This document shows positions 17,039 to 25,805 of a stretch of 64,000 nt of DNA, one piece after another; the first letter of the stretch is position 1, and every line of letters starts with the position of its first letter. A program made the position numbers and the translations under genes. The stretch comes from Actinoplanes subtropicus (GTDB lineage Bacteria; Actinomycetota; Actinomycetes; Mycobacteriales; Micromonosporaceae). The stretch is taken from assembly GCF_000721705.1 (NCBI RefSeq), contig NZ_JOJL01000017.1, positions 124,001-188,000 of the forward strand. Reading direction: 5' to 3'. The notes below the pieces were generated by a model. The model was not told the origin of the DNA, did no database searches, and saw only the letters and a program-made list of their open reading frames with translations.

Positions 17039-18767
17039 CGACGACCGGCACGCCCCAGTCCTGCCGGGTGAGGTGGCAGGCCGGGAACTCCACGTCGACA
17101 TCGCAGGTCGCCGCCTGCGCCACCACCTGCAGCACGCCCTTCGGCACGTCCGGATTGATCACCAGGGCCCGGGACAGCTGGGTCGTGCTGCCCGCGCCCT
17201 CCAGCAGCAGCTCGGGCGGCGACGCCGACACCTCCAGCCGGGTCGAGGGCCCGAACTGGGTGTCCAGCTTCTGCCCCGGCGCTGGCGTAAAGATCACCTC
17301 CAGGGTCAGCGGCCCGGGCGCCACCGGCGACGCCGGCCGCTCGGTCTTCTGCCGCTCGCCGGTTACCGTCTTCAGCACACCGGGCGCCAGCCGGGTCAGC
17401 CGATGCGCGCCCGACTCGACCACGAAGACCGCCCCGGCCCGGGTCACCAGGATGTCGCTCGGCTCGGCCAGCCCGATATCCACCGTGGACACCACGTCGG
17501 TCGCCGGATCGTAGTGGCGAACCGCGCCGTTGTACGTATCGGCGATCAGCACCGACCCGTCGGGCAGCGCCGCCACCCCGAGCGCGTGCTGCAGGAGTGC
17601 CTGCGCGGCCGGCCCGTCGACGTGCCCGAAATCGAACAGGCCCTGCCCGACGGCGGTGTGCAGGAACCCGGCCTCGATGTAGCGCACCGCCGAGGTTTCG
17701 CTGTCCGCGATCCACAGCCGGTCGCCGCCGACCGACAGGCCGGACGGCTGGGCCATCCACACATCCGGGATCGGGCCGTCGCGCAGGGCCTCGACCGTGG
17801 TGCCGGCATAGACGCCGACCGTCGACCCGGCCGGATCGAACCACCACAGCTCGTGGATGCCGGCCATCGCGACGATGACCCGGTCGTCGTACCAGGCCAG
17901 GTCCCACGGCGAGGAGAGGTCGGCGTTGAGGGCGGCCTGGGTGCCGTCGACCGCGGAGCGCCACGGGCGGCCGGAACCGGCCACGAGGGTGATCTCGCCG
18001 CCGGTCAGGGACAGGCCGCGCAGCTGGTGGTTGACCGTGTCGGCGACCAGGACGTCATAGCCGACCCGGGAGGCGACCGCCGGCGGGAGCAGCAGAAGGC
18101 CCTGCGGCTCGCTGAACGGGGCACCGCGCTCGCCACTGCCGAAGCGGCGGACGAGCGTCTCGCCGTCGGCGGTCAGCTCCACGATCGAATGCCGGGCGGT
18201 GTCCGAGACCAGCAGGTTGCCGCTCGGCAGCTCGATCGCCTTGCCCGGGAAGCGCAGCAGCGTCTCGGCGGCCGGCGGCGGCACGTACGGGCCGTCGCCA
18301 CGGTGCAGCGTGCCGTCCGCGGCGTGCTTCGCGATCAGCTCGTCGACCAGCCGGGACAGGCCCTCGGCATGCCCCTCGCCGGCCATCGACGCGACCAGGT
18401 AACCGGTCGGGTCGATCACGGCGAGCGTGGGCCAGGCCTTGGCCGCGTACTGCTGCCAGAGGTGCATGTCGGCGTCGTCGATCACCGGGTGGTGCACGCC
18501 ATAGCGCTCGACCGCGGCGGCCAGCGCCTGGTGGTCACGCTCGTGCTCGAACTTGGGGGAGTGCACGCCGATCAGCACCAGGGCGTCGCCGTACTTCTCC
18601 TCGAGCGGACGCAGCTCGTCGAGAACATGCAGGCAGTTGATGCAGCCGTACGTCCAGAAGTCGAGGATGACGATTTTGCCGCGCAGGTCGGCCAGCGTCA
18701 GATCCTTGCCCCCGGTATTGAGCCAGCCTCGGCCCCGCAGTTCGGGCGCCCGCACGCGCGCAGTCAT
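16980..18767 (-). CDS. Thioredoxin-like protein with NHL repeats (NHLRC2-like)
   Basis: The 595-residue protein joins an N-terminal thioredoxin domain (FWTYGCINCLHVLDEL, redox CINC near residue 45) to an NHL beta-propeller built from ELPSGNLLVSDT-, VLVADTVNHQLR- and VLIADTYNGAVR-type blades. A C-terminal beta domain (about 500-595) follows. Homologues occur from bacteria to animals (NHLRC2), and their redox partner is unknown. No signal peptide is seen, so it is probably cytoplasmic. The ATG at 18767 starts the family sequence TARVRAPELRG; an ATG six codons upstream is possible. Confidence 0.93.
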   Translation of the reverse strand: MTARVRAPELRGRGWLNTGGKDLTLADLRGKIVILDFWTYGCINCLHVLDELRPLEEKYGDALVLIGVHSPKFEHERDHQALAAAVERYGVHHPVIDDADMHLWQQYAAKAWPTLAVIDPTGYLVASMAGEGHAEGLSRLVDELIAKHAADGTLHRGDGPYVPPPAAETLLRFPGKAIELPSGNLLVSDTARHSIVELTADGETLVRRFGSGERGAPFSEPQGLLLLPPAVASRVGYDVLVADTVNHQLRGLSLTGGEITLVAGSGRPWRSAVDGTQAALNADLSSPWDLAWYDDRVIVAMAGIHELWWFDPAGSTVGVYAGTTVEALRDGPIPDVWMAQPSGLSVGGDRLWIADSETSAVRYIEAGFLHTAVGQGLFDFGHVDGPAAQALLQHALGVAALPDGSVLIADTYNGAVRHYDPATDVVSTVDIGLAEPSDILVTRAGAVFVVESGAHRLTRLAPGVLKTVTGERQKTERPASPVAPGPLTLEVIFTPAPGQKLDTQFGPSTRLEVSASPPELLLEGAGSTTQLSRALVINPDVPKGVLQVVAQAATCDVDVEFPACHLTRQDWGVPVVVTPDGPARLPLILRGMDES

Positions 18768-18811
18768 CGCACCATCGTGCCGCACCGGTCTCCGGTACGG
18801 GCACGAAGGTG

Positions 18812-18854
18812 GGCTGTGTCTCTACCCAAGCCTGGACTATCAGTCGGCGGAGCT
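18812..18854 (+). repeat. Dispersed 40-nt repeat, copy 1
   Basis: This intergenic element runs GGCTGTGTCTCTACCC then AAGCCTGGACTATCAGTCGG then CGGAGCT. It is nearly identical to two tandem copies at 36151-36233, with one or two base changes. It lies between the start of the thioredoxin/NHL gene and the stop of the large repetitive gene. It holds a small GACT-ATC-AGTC palindrome. Confidence 0.85.
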
Positions 18855-18872
18855 AGATCTTCGGCGTCAGAC

Positions 18873-21800
18873 TCAGCTCTTCGGTTTCAGGCACAGAATC
18901 TGCGTTTTGCCGTCGTTGGTGGGGTTCTGCACGTACGGCTGCTTCGGGTCCTCGCACTTGGTGTGGTCATCGACGATCGACACCACTGTGAAGGCCGACG
19001 CGTCGCTGCAGTCCGCCTTCACCGCGGCGTTGCCGTTGCGCTTCACGCAGTCCCCGGTGCTGACGCTGATCGCCTTGCTCTTGTCACCGGCCACCAGGTA
19101 GACGATGCCGAGCGCGACGCCGAGCAGCAGCACCGCGCCGACCACGACCGCGATCAGGATCGGCGCGACCCGCACGCGCGGCGTATCGGGCTTGCTGGGG
19201 GCGGCCTCGGTCTCCGGCTTGAACTGGTCGAAACGCCCCTGATCGGGCCGGCTCGGCCAGTTGGTGGTGTCGTCCGGGCTCGGCGGCGTCACGGTCGCCC
19301 GGCTCGCCGCGCCGGAGAAGTCCGGAGCGGCACCGTTCAGGCCCTGCGCCGGGTAGGGCGCGGTGCCATTGGGGCTGGGCGGCGGGAAGCTCTGGGCCGG
19401 GAACGGCGCGGTGCCGTTCGGGCTGGCCGACGGGAACGGAGAGCCCTGCGGCGGGAAATCGCCGCCCGGGTTCGGCGGGGCGTACGGGTTGTCGCGCCCG
19501 GCGATATCCGTGGTGAGCTCGCTGTACTGCTCCGGGGGGTTGCTGTTGCTCGGGGCGGGGCTGAAGAACTCGGCGAATGCCGGGCCACCGGGCGGCGGAC
19601 CGGACGGCGCCGGGCCGCTCGTCTCGCCGAACGGCATTGCGCGCGGCGGCTCGCCACCGAAGGACGGCGGGTCGGCCGGGGCACCGGAGCTGGGGAAATC
19701 CGCGGGCGGGGCGACGCGGGCGCTCGCCGAGGCGCGCGCGGTGGCGCGGGCCGGCGACTGCGGAACGATGCCCTGGGCGGGTTCGCCGGCGGGTCCGTTG
19801 TGGTCACCCTGGTTTTGCGGGTACGCCGGGGAGCCGAACCCGCCGGGCGAGCCGGGCGCGCCGGGCGCGCTGAATTCGCCGGGTGTGCCGGAGGTACCGG
19901 GCGCACCGAATCCGCCAGGTGCGCTGAACTCGCCGGGTGTGCCGGGCGCGCTGAACCCGTTGGGTGCGCCGGGCGCGCCGAACCCGGCGGGTGCGCCGGG
20001 GGTGCCAGGCGCGCCGAACTCGCTGGGCGCGCCGGAGGTGCCAGGTGCGCCGAAGCCGCCGGGTGCGCCGGAGGTGCCGAACGCATCGGGTGCGCCGAAC
20101 CCGCCGGAGGCCGGCCGGTCGTCGAACGATGGCTGCGCGCCAGGAGGCTCCTCGGGCTCGGCCTCGGGCTCCGCCGGGGCTGGGCGGCCGTAGACGCGGG
20201 CCTGCGGCGCGGCGACCGGCGGCGGGATCTCGCCCGGGTCGACCGGCGCGACCCGGCTGGCCGACGGGACCGAGGCGCTCGCGGTGACCGGGCGGGCCGA
20301 ACCGACCGCGGCCGGGTGCTCGACGGGGTCACGCGGGGCGGGCACCGTGCCGTTGCGACTCTCGGCGGCGACCGGCGAACCGGCCGGGGCGCCGCCGAGC
20401 GAGGCGCCGGGCACCCGCTGCGGGTATCCGCCGTCCTGGGTCTCGGGGCGACGGTAGAGGGAGTGCTCGTCCGGGGCGTCGGGCGCGGCGCCGAAGGCCG
20501 GCTGCCCGGGCTCGAACGGCGAAGCGGGACGATCACCGAACGGCGCCGGCGAAGCGGGACGCTCACCGAAGGCCGCAGGCGCGGCCCCAGGGCGCTCGCC
20601 GAACGGAGCCGGGGACGCGGGACGCTCGCCGAAGGCTGCGGCTGCGGATCCGGGGCGCTCGCCGAAGGGAGCTGGGGACGCCGGGCGCTCGCCGAGGGGA
20701 GCCGGGGACGCGGGGCGCTCGCTGTAGGCCGCGGCCGCGGAGCCCGGGCGCTCGCCGAACGACGCCGGCGGCTCACCGAACGGCGCGACGGGCCCAGAAG
20801 CGGGCCGCTCACCGAACGGCGCGGCGGACCCAGAAGCGGGCCGCTCACCGAACGGCGCTGCAGACCCGGAGACGGGACGATCACCGAACGGCGCCCCGGG
20901 CCCGGAAGCGGGTCGCTCGCCGAACGGCCCGGCGGGCCGCTCGCCGTAGGGTGCGGCGGACCCGGAGACGGGCCGCTCAGCGGCCGGCCGGGCGCCGAAG
21001 GGCGATGCCTCGTCGGAGTCGCCCGGGCCGAACGGGGAAGCCTCATTGCCGAACTGGGCGGCCGGCGGAGCGGACTCGTAGGCGGCGGGCGAAGCCGGCC
21101 GGGCCGAGCCATAAGCCGGCTGGTCGGCACCGAACGGCGCGGCGGGCGGCTCGAGCGGCGAGCCGGCCTGCGGACGGGCCGATCCGAACGCCGGACCACC
21201 GGCACCCGGCGACTGCTCGCCCGGCACGGACCGGCCGAACGGGTCGGGCAGCCCACCGCGACCGGGCTCGGCAGCGGGCGGCTGCTCGGCCCCGGACCGG
21301 CGTCCGAACGGATCCCCCTGCGCGTCCCGGGAGGGGCGCCCATAGGGATCGCCCTGCCCGTCCGACGAAGGGCGCCCATAGGGATCGCCCTGCCCGTCCA
21401 AGGAGGGTCGCCCATAGGGATCGCCCTGCTGGTCAGCCGACCGACGTCCGAACGGGTCGCCCTGCTGGTCGTTCAAGGCTGCGGGCCGGCGCCCGAACGG
21501 GTCGCCCTGCTGGTCGTTCAAGGCTGCGGGCCGGCGCCCGAACGGGTCGCCCTGCTCGTCGCCCGAGACCCCCGGCCGGCGCCCGAACGGGTCGGACGGC
21601 TGGTCGTCAGGCGAGGCGGTCGAGGCGTTCAGGCGGCGGCCGAACGGGGCGCCCGACTGCTCCTCCGGGTTGGCGTCCGGCGGCTGGCCGAACGCGCTGA
21701 ACGACGGCTCCGGCTGGGCCGACCCCGGCGGCGGCCCGAACGGCGCGTGCTGGCTGCGGATCGGCAGGTCGGTGACGGGCGCGGGCGGCTGGGCGGCCGG

Positions 21801-22865
21801 CAGCTCGGACTTGGGCTCGGCCATCGGTGGCGCCGGCGGCACGGTGGCCGCGCCCCGCAGCGGGAAGCCGCCACTCTCGCCCCGCCGGGTCGGGAAGCTC
21901 CCGCCCCGCAGCGGGAAGCCAGTGCCCTCGTCGGGGTTGCCGCCGCGGAGCGGGAAAGCGCTGCCCTCGTCGGGGTTGCCGCCGCGGAGCGGGAAGCCGC
22001 TCCCTTCGTCGGGGTTGCCGCCCCGGAGCGGGAAGCCGCTCCCCTCGTCAGGGCTGCCGCCGCGGAGCGGGAAGCCGCCGCTCTGCGGGCGGACCGCCGG
22101 CGGCGCGTCGGGCAGGTCGCCGAGCGTCGCGCCGGGCACCCGGACACGCTGGTCACCGAAGACGGAGACGCCGGGCGGACGCCCGGTGGCCGGGTCGACC
22201 TCGGGGCCGGCGGCCGGCGGGGGCGGCGGAACCATGCCGCGACCGGGCGTGCCGGCCGCGAAGCCGTCGAACTCGCCGATCGTGGCCGGGTCGACCGCGG
22301 CCGGAGTGCGCTGCGGCAGCGGGAGCGGGTTGCCCCCGCCGTCGGCCGGCGCGGGGGCCTGCTGCGGCGCCCACGCCGAGCGCGGCGGCTCGGGGGCGTT
22401 GCCGGAGGCAGGGACAAAAGGCGAATCGGAAGAACCGGCCGGAGCGGGCGGCGCGAACGGCGAGGAGGCCCCATTCGGCGTGGCCGTCCCGTACGAGGAC
22501 GCGGCAGTGCCCGGCGAGACCGAACCGTACGGCGAGGCGACCCGCTGCGGGAGCGCGCCGTTGTCCCCCTCGAGCTGCGGCACCCGGGCCGACCCGTACG
22601 AGGTGCCGGGCTGGCCGGCGGGCCGGGCCGCGTCGGAGCCCGAGCCGAAGGTGCGGACCGCGGGCACCACGAACGGCGAGCCGCCGTTCGGCGTGGCCGG
22701 CGGCGGCGGAGCGTACGAGCTGGGGAAACCATCGGCGGGCGGCGGTGCGGAGGCCCGGCCGGCGGCCCGGCGTCCGTCCGCGTCCGGCGGGAAGTCGTCC
22801 GACTCGGGACCGCCCGACGTGGCCTCGGCCGGTTGCATACCGGCGTACTGCCCCTCGGACGTCAT
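18873..22865 (-). CDS. Very large proline/glycine-rich one-TM protein with C-terminal LppU-like domain
   Basis: The 1330-residue protein has about 1200 disordered residues before one membrane helix (ILIAVVVGAVLLLGVALGIVY). A roughly 80-residue external domain with three or four cysteines follows (VSTGDCVKRNG, VKADCSDASAF, DHTKCEDP, ILCLKPKS). That domain looks like the small LppU/septum-formation domains of actinobacteria. The long part contains tandem families: GFPLRGGNPDEGS (13 residues, about five copies), DPFGRRPAALNDQQG (15 residues) and PFGERPASG-like units (over fifteen). The ATG at 22865 follows GAGGAGG at good spacing. The topology is cytoplasmic tail, helix, outside domain. Its role is unknown; a cell-envelope or polar scaffold is a guess. 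Confidence 0.85.
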   Translation of the reverse strand: MTSEGQYAGMQPAEATSGGPESDDFPPDADGRRAAGRASAPPPADGFPSSYAPPPPATPNGGSPFVVPAVRTFGSGSDAARPAGQPGTSYGSARVPQLEGDNGALPQRVASPYGSVSPGTAASSYGTATPNGASSPFAPPAPAGSSDSPFVPASGNAPEPPRSAWAPQQAPAPADGGGNPLPLPQRTPAAVDPATIGEFDGFAAGTPGRGMVPPPPPAAGPEVDPATGRPPGVSVFGDQRVRVPGATLGDLPDAPPAVRPQSGGFPLRGGSPDEGSGFPLRGGNPDEGSGFPLRGGNPDEGSAFPLRGGNPDEGTGFPLRGGSFPTRRGESGGFPLRGAATVPPAPPMAEPKSELPAAQPPAPVTDLPIRSQHAPFGPPPGSAQPEPSFSAFGQPPDANPEEQSGAPFGRRLNASTASPDDQPSDPFGRRPGVSGDEQGDPFGRRPAALNDQQGDPFGRRPAALNDQQGDPFGRRSADQQGDPYGRPSLDGQGDPYGRPSSDGQGDPYGRPSRDAQGDPFGRRSGAEQPPAAEPGRGGLPDPFGRSVPGEQSPGAGGPAFGSARPQAGSPLEPPAAPFGADQPAYGSARPASPAAYESAPPAAQFGNEASPFGPGDSDEASPFGARPAAERPVSGSAAPYGERPAGPFGERPASGPGAPFGDRPVSGSAAPFGERPASGSAAPFGERPASGPVAPFGEPPASFGERPGSAAAAYSERPASPAPLGERPASPAPFGERPGSAAAAFGERPASPAPFGERPGAAPAAFGERPASPAPFGDRPASPFEPGQPAFGAAPDAPDEHSLYRRPETQDGGYPQRVPGASLGGAPAGSPVAAESRNGTVPAPRDPVEHPAAVGSARPVTASASVPSASRVAPVDPGEIPPPVAAPQARVYGRPAPAEPEAEPEEPPGAQPSFDDRPASGGFGAPDAFGTSGAPGGFGAPGTSGAPSEFGAPGTPGAPAGFGAPGAPNGFSAPGTPGEFSAPGGFGAPGTSGTPGEFSAPGAPGSPGGFGSPAYPQNQGDHNGPAGEPAQGIVPQSPARATARASASARVAPPADFPSSGAPADPPSFGGEPPRAMPFGETSGPAPSGPPPGGPAFAEFFSPAPSNSNPPEQYSELTTDIAGRDNPYAPPNPGGDFPPQGSPFPSASPNGTAPFPAQSFPPPSPNGTAPYPAQGLNGAAPDFSGAASRATVTPPSPDDTTNWPSRPDQGRFDQFKPETEAAPSKPDTPRVRVAPILIAVVVGAVLLLGVALGIVYLVAGDKSKAISVSTGDCVKRNGNAAVKADCSDASAFTVVSIVDDHTKCEDPKQPYVQNPTNDGKTQILCLKPKS
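21451..21585. repeat. 45-bp coding tandem repeat
   Basis: Three units start at 21451, 21496 and 21541. The first two are identical and the third has diverged. Each encodes 15 residues of the form DPFGRRPAALNDQQG inside the large one-TM protein. The near identity points to recent expansion or gene conversion. Confidence 0.85.
21895..22085. repeat. 39-bp coding tandem repeat
   Basis: About five units of 39 bases encode GFPLRGGNPDEGS-type peptides in the large one-TM protein. Units differ by a few third-position bases, so this array is older than the 45-bp array downstream in the gene. Confidence 0.8.
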
Positions 22866-23177
22866 GAGCGCCTCCTCGTCAAATCGGCCGTGCCAGCTTT
22901 GCACGGACGCGACTCACCGGCGAATCGGACCGGCGCGCCGTGCCCCACTCTCCGGCGAGGGCCATGCGGGACCTCGAACGACGCGGGTGCGCCAGGCCCA
23001 GTTCCTCGTCGACCGGCCGAGTCGGCTGGGAACCGTGCCCAACCGTACCGGGCCGGAGCGAGGTGAGGAATCCCGGTGTACGCCCGGAAGGGGACCGTGA
23101 ACGGATCTTTAAGGGTGTCTTGAAAGACGAAAGGGCCCGTCCGGATGTTCCCGGACGGGCCCTCGTAACGCTCTGGA
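22866..23177. other. Spacer between the large gene and the 45-residue gene
   Basis: This 312-base spacer holds the promoter side of the large minus-strand gene and a strong terminator for the upstream 45-residue gene. No frame in it has a ribosome site or codon pattern suggesting a protein. Confidence 0.5.
23132..23163 (-). terminator. Strong terminator
   Basis: AGGGCCCGTCCGG and CCGGACGGGCCCT form a perfect 13-bp stem around the loop ATGTTC. On the minus strand it follows the 45-residue gene by 14 bases and is followed by a short T-rich run (TTTCGTCTTTC). Confidence 0.9.
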
Positions 23178-23315
23178 TCAGAAGGTCTTGCGCTGCGCGA
23201 AGATGGCGATCTCGTGGCGCATCGACTCGGTCGGCGCGGACTGCCACGCCCGGTCGAAGGCCCGGTTCTCGCGGTTGATCATCCGGCGCTGGCGGACACG
23301 GTCGATGATGCTCAT
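23178..23315 (-). CDS. Small basic protein (45 aa), unknown
   Basis: A 45-codon frame begins MSIIDRVRQRRMINRENRAF and ends AIFAQRKTF. It is rich in Arg and Glu, with predicted continuous helix, and has no membrane segment. A strong terminator lies directly after its stop, and a long perfect hairpin lies 19-62 bases before its start. It therefore forms a self-contained transcription unit, which argues strongly that it is a gene. The ribosome site is weak (GGGATG). No family is recognised with confidence; small helical proteins of this kind occur in other actinobacteria. Confidence 0.72.
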   Translation of the reverse strand: MSIIDRVRQRRMINRENRAFDRAWQSAPTESMRHEIAIFAQRKTF

Positions 23316-23333
23316 GGTGCGGGTCACATCCCT

Positions 23334-23377
23334 GCTCTGTTCTAGGTAAGTCCATGGTGACTCGCCTAGAACAGAGC
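23334..23377. promoter_or_regulatory. Perfect 13-bp inverted repeat before the small gene
   Basis: GCTCTGTTCTAGG and CCTAGAACAGAGC are perfect inverted repeats. Inside them AGTC and GACT pair again around CATGGT. The element lies 19-62 bases upstream of the 45-residue gene. It could be a dimer-binding operator or a 5'-leader hairpin. It is not a terminator for the E2 gene, which ends further along and reads away from it. Confidence 0.8.
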
Positions 23378-23451
23378 GGCAAACGATTTAGGGGGTGATG
23401 GTCAGCACTAGCCTAACGATCGAAGGTCGAAATAATCGGTCGCCTAACTTT

Positions 23452-24813
23452 CTACGTCCAGGACAGCAGGGTCGCTTCTGGGTCGGTGAGGAACTCGCCG
23501 ACGTCCCGGAGGAACTTCGAGCCCAGCTCGCCGTCGATGATCCGGTGGTCGAAGGAGAGCCCCAGGGTGGTCACCTGGCGGATCTTGATCTTGTCCTTGT
23601 GCACCCATGGCGTGGGCTTGACCGAGCCGAACGCCAGGATCGCCGACTCACCCGGCGGCAGGATCGGGGTGCCGGTGTCGACGCCGAAGACGCCGACGTT
23701 GGTGATCGAGAGGGTGCCGCCGGCCATGTCCGCCGGCGGGGTCCTGCCCGACCTCGCCACTTGCACAAGTGTGTTCAGCGCCTCGGCCAGCTCCCGCAAC
23801 GTGAGACGCCCGGCGTCCTTGATGTTGGGAACGATGAGGCCCCGCTCGGTCGCCGCGGCGATGCCGAGATTCACATATTCCTTGACCACGATCTCGCCGG
23901 TCGCGCCGGACCAGGTCGAGTTGACCATCGGGTGCCGCTTGGCCGCGAGCAGCACGGCCTTGGCCACCAGCAGCAGCGGCGAGACGCGTACGTCCTGGAA
24001 CTCGCGACGTCCCTTGATCTTCTCGAGCGCCTTCATGCTGCGCGTGACGTCGACGGTGAGGAACTCGGTGACGTGCGGCGCGGTGAACGCCGAGGCCACC
24101 ATGTTCTCCGCGGTCAGCTTCCGGACCCCCTTGACCGGGATCCGCTGCTCGCGGGCGGTGTCGAAAACCGCGGGGGCAGGGGCGGCCGCCACCGGTTGCG
24201 CCGCCGCCTTGTGTACGTCGTCCCGGGTCACCGAACCCATCGGCCCGCTGCCGGTGATCGACGTCAGGTCGACGCCCATATCCCGGGCCAGCTTCCGCAC
24301 GGGGGGCTTGGCCAGGACCGGCCCGCTGGGCACCGGCTCCGGCTCCGGAGCCGGGGGCGGCGCCGCCGGCGTTGACGGCGTCGACGGCGTACCCACTCGG
24401 GGTCGACGCTTGGCGATAGTGGTTCGCGGGCCGTAACCCACCAGGACCGCCGTCCGGCCGCCTGGGGCCGGACCACCGATCAGGCCCGGCTCGACCGCGC
24501 CCTCGGCGGGCGCCACCTCGACCGCCGCCAGCGACTCGGCCGACGGCTCGGGCAGCGCGCCCGCCGACGGGTCGGTGTCGATCGCGACGATCGGCGCGCC
24601 CACCTCGACCGTGGTGCCGGCCTCGTGGAAGATCTGGGTGACCACCCCGGCCCACTTCGCCGGGATCTCCACCGCCGCCTTCGCCGTCTCCACCTCGACG
24701 ATCGGCTGGTTCAGCTCGATCGTGTCGCCCACCTTGACCAGCCAGGAGAGGATCTCTCCCTCGGTCAGGCCCTCGCCGAGGTCGGGCAGGGTGAATTCCT
24801 TGATCCGCGACAT
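23452..24813 (-). CDS. bkdC: Dihydrolipoamide acyltransferase (E2) of a 2-oxoacid dehydrogenase
   Basis: The 453-residue E2 transfers the acyl group from E1 to CoA. It has one lipoyl domain (EVETAKAAVEIP, lipoyl-lysine near residue 45) and a Pro/Ala linker. An E1/E3-binding segment follows (AKPPVRKLARDMGVDL, SGPMGSVTRDDV). The catalytic CoA domain ends SFDHRIIDG, with the active histidine near 423. ATG 24813 is chosen; a GTG at 24822 overlapping the E1beta stop would add three residues. A single lipoyl domain fits the branched-chain type, but substrate assignment is by resemblance. Confidence 0.93.
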   Translation of the reverse strand: MSRIKEFTLPDLGEGLTEGEILSWLVKVGDTIELNQPIVEVETAKAAVEIPAKWAGVVTQIFHEAGTTVEVGAPIVAIDTDPSAGALPEPSAESLAAVEVAPAEGAVEPGLIGGPAPGGRTAVLVGYGPRTTIAKRRPRVGTPSTPSTPAAPPPAPEPEPVPSGPVLAKPPVRKLARDMGVDLTSITGSGPMGSVTRDDVHKAAAQPVAAAPAPAVFDTAREQRIPVKGVRKLTAENMVASAFTAPHVTEFLTVDVTRSMKALEKIKGRREFQDVRVSPLLLVAKAVLLAAKRHPMVNSTWSGATGEIVVKEYVNLGIAAATERGLIVPNIKDAGRLTLRELAEALNTLVQVARSGRTPPADMAGGTLSITNVGVFGVDTGTPILPPGESAILAFGSVKPTPWVHKDKIKIRQVTTLGLSFDHRIIDGELGSKFLRDVGEFLTDPEATLLSWT

Positions 24814-24818
24814 CGGCG

Positions 24819-25805
24819 TCACCAGCCGTACGAGCGGTCGACGGCGTCCAGCACCCGGTCGAGATCGGGAAGGTACTCCTCCTCGACCCGGGCGGCCGGA
24901 TAGGGAACGTCGTACCCGGTCACCCGCAGCACCGGCGCCTCGAGCGAGTAGAAACACTCCTCAGTGATCCGGGCCGCCAGCTCGGCGCCCAGGCCCAGGT
25001 TGCCCGGCGCCTCGTGCACGACGACGGCCCGGCCGGTGCGCTTCACCGACTCGTACACGGTCGGCATGTCCAGCGGGGAGAGCGAGCGGAGGTCGATGAC
25101 CTCGAGGTCGCGCCCGTCCTCGGCGGCCGCCGCGGCCGCGTCCAGCGAGGTGCGGACCATCGGCCCGTACGCGAGGATCGTCGCGTCCGTCCCCGGCCGG
25201 ACCACCCGCGCCGCGTGCAGCGGGAACGCCTCGGCCATCGGGGCCTCCAGCTCGACCTCGCCCTTCTCCCAGTAGCGCCGCTTCGGCTCGAAGAACACGA
25301 TCGGGTCGTCCGAGGTGATCGCCTGGCGGATCATCGTGTACGCGTCCGCCGGGTTCGCGCAGCTCACGACCTTGAGACCGGGGGTGTGCGCGAAGAGCGC
25401 CTCGGGCGACTCGGAGTGGTGCTCGACCGCGCCGATGCCCCCGCCGAACGGAATGCGGATCACGATCGGCAGCCGTACGTTGCCCAGCGAGCGGTAGTAC
25501 ATCTTCGCGACCTGGGCCACGATCTGGTTGAACGCCGGGAACACGAACCCGTCGAACTGGATCTCGCAGACCGGGCGGTAGCCGCGGATGGCCAGGCCGA
25601 CCGCGGTGCCGACGATGCCCGACTCGGCTAGCGGAGTGTCGATCACGCGGTCCTCGCCGAAGTCCTTCTGCAGGCCGTCGGTGATCCGGAACACGCCGCC
25701 GAGCTTGCCGACGTCCTCGCCCATGATGACGACCTTGGGGTCGTCCTCCAGCGAGCGGCGCAGGCCGTGGTTGAGTGCCTTGCCCAGGGTGATCGTCTCG
25801 GCCAT
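24819..25805 (-). CDS. bkdB: 2-oxoacid dehydrogenase E1 beta subunit
   Basis: The 328-residue beta subunit of the thiamine-diphosphate E1 has family marks VVIMGEDVGKLGGVFRIT, IDTPLAESGIVGTAVGLA, EIQFDGFVFPAFNQIV, RIPFGGGIGAVEHHSESPE and a C-terminal EAPVLRVTGYDVPYP. It pairs with the alpha subunit encoded just upstream: the ATG at 25805 overlaps that stop as TGATG. The complex decarboxylates branched-chain 2-oxoacids (or pyruvate), giving precursors for branched fatty acids. Confidence 0.95.
   Translation of the reverse strand: MAETITLGKALNHGLRRSLEDDPKVVIMGEDVGKLGGVFRITDGLQKDFGEDRVIDTPLAESGIVGTAVGLAIRGYRPVCEIQFDGFVFPAFNQIVAQVAKMYYRSLGNVRLPIVIRIPFGGGIGAVEHHSESPEALFAHTPGLKVVSCANPADAYTMIRQAITSDDPIVFFEPKRRYWEKGEVELEAPMAEAFPLHAARVVRPGTDATILAYGPMVRTSLDAAAAAAEDGRDLEVIDLRSLSPLDMPTVYESVKRTGRAVVVHEAPGNLGLGAELAARITEECFYSLEAPVLRVTGYDVPYPAARVEEEYLPDLDRVLDAVDRSYGW

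Noticed and set aside
17073..23066. A 1997-codon open frame on the plus strand opposite the thioredoxin/NHL and repetitive genes
   Set aside because: It is antisense to two well-supported genes, its product is low-complexity Arg/Gly-rich, and it has no ribosome site. Long antisense frames are expected at very high GC.
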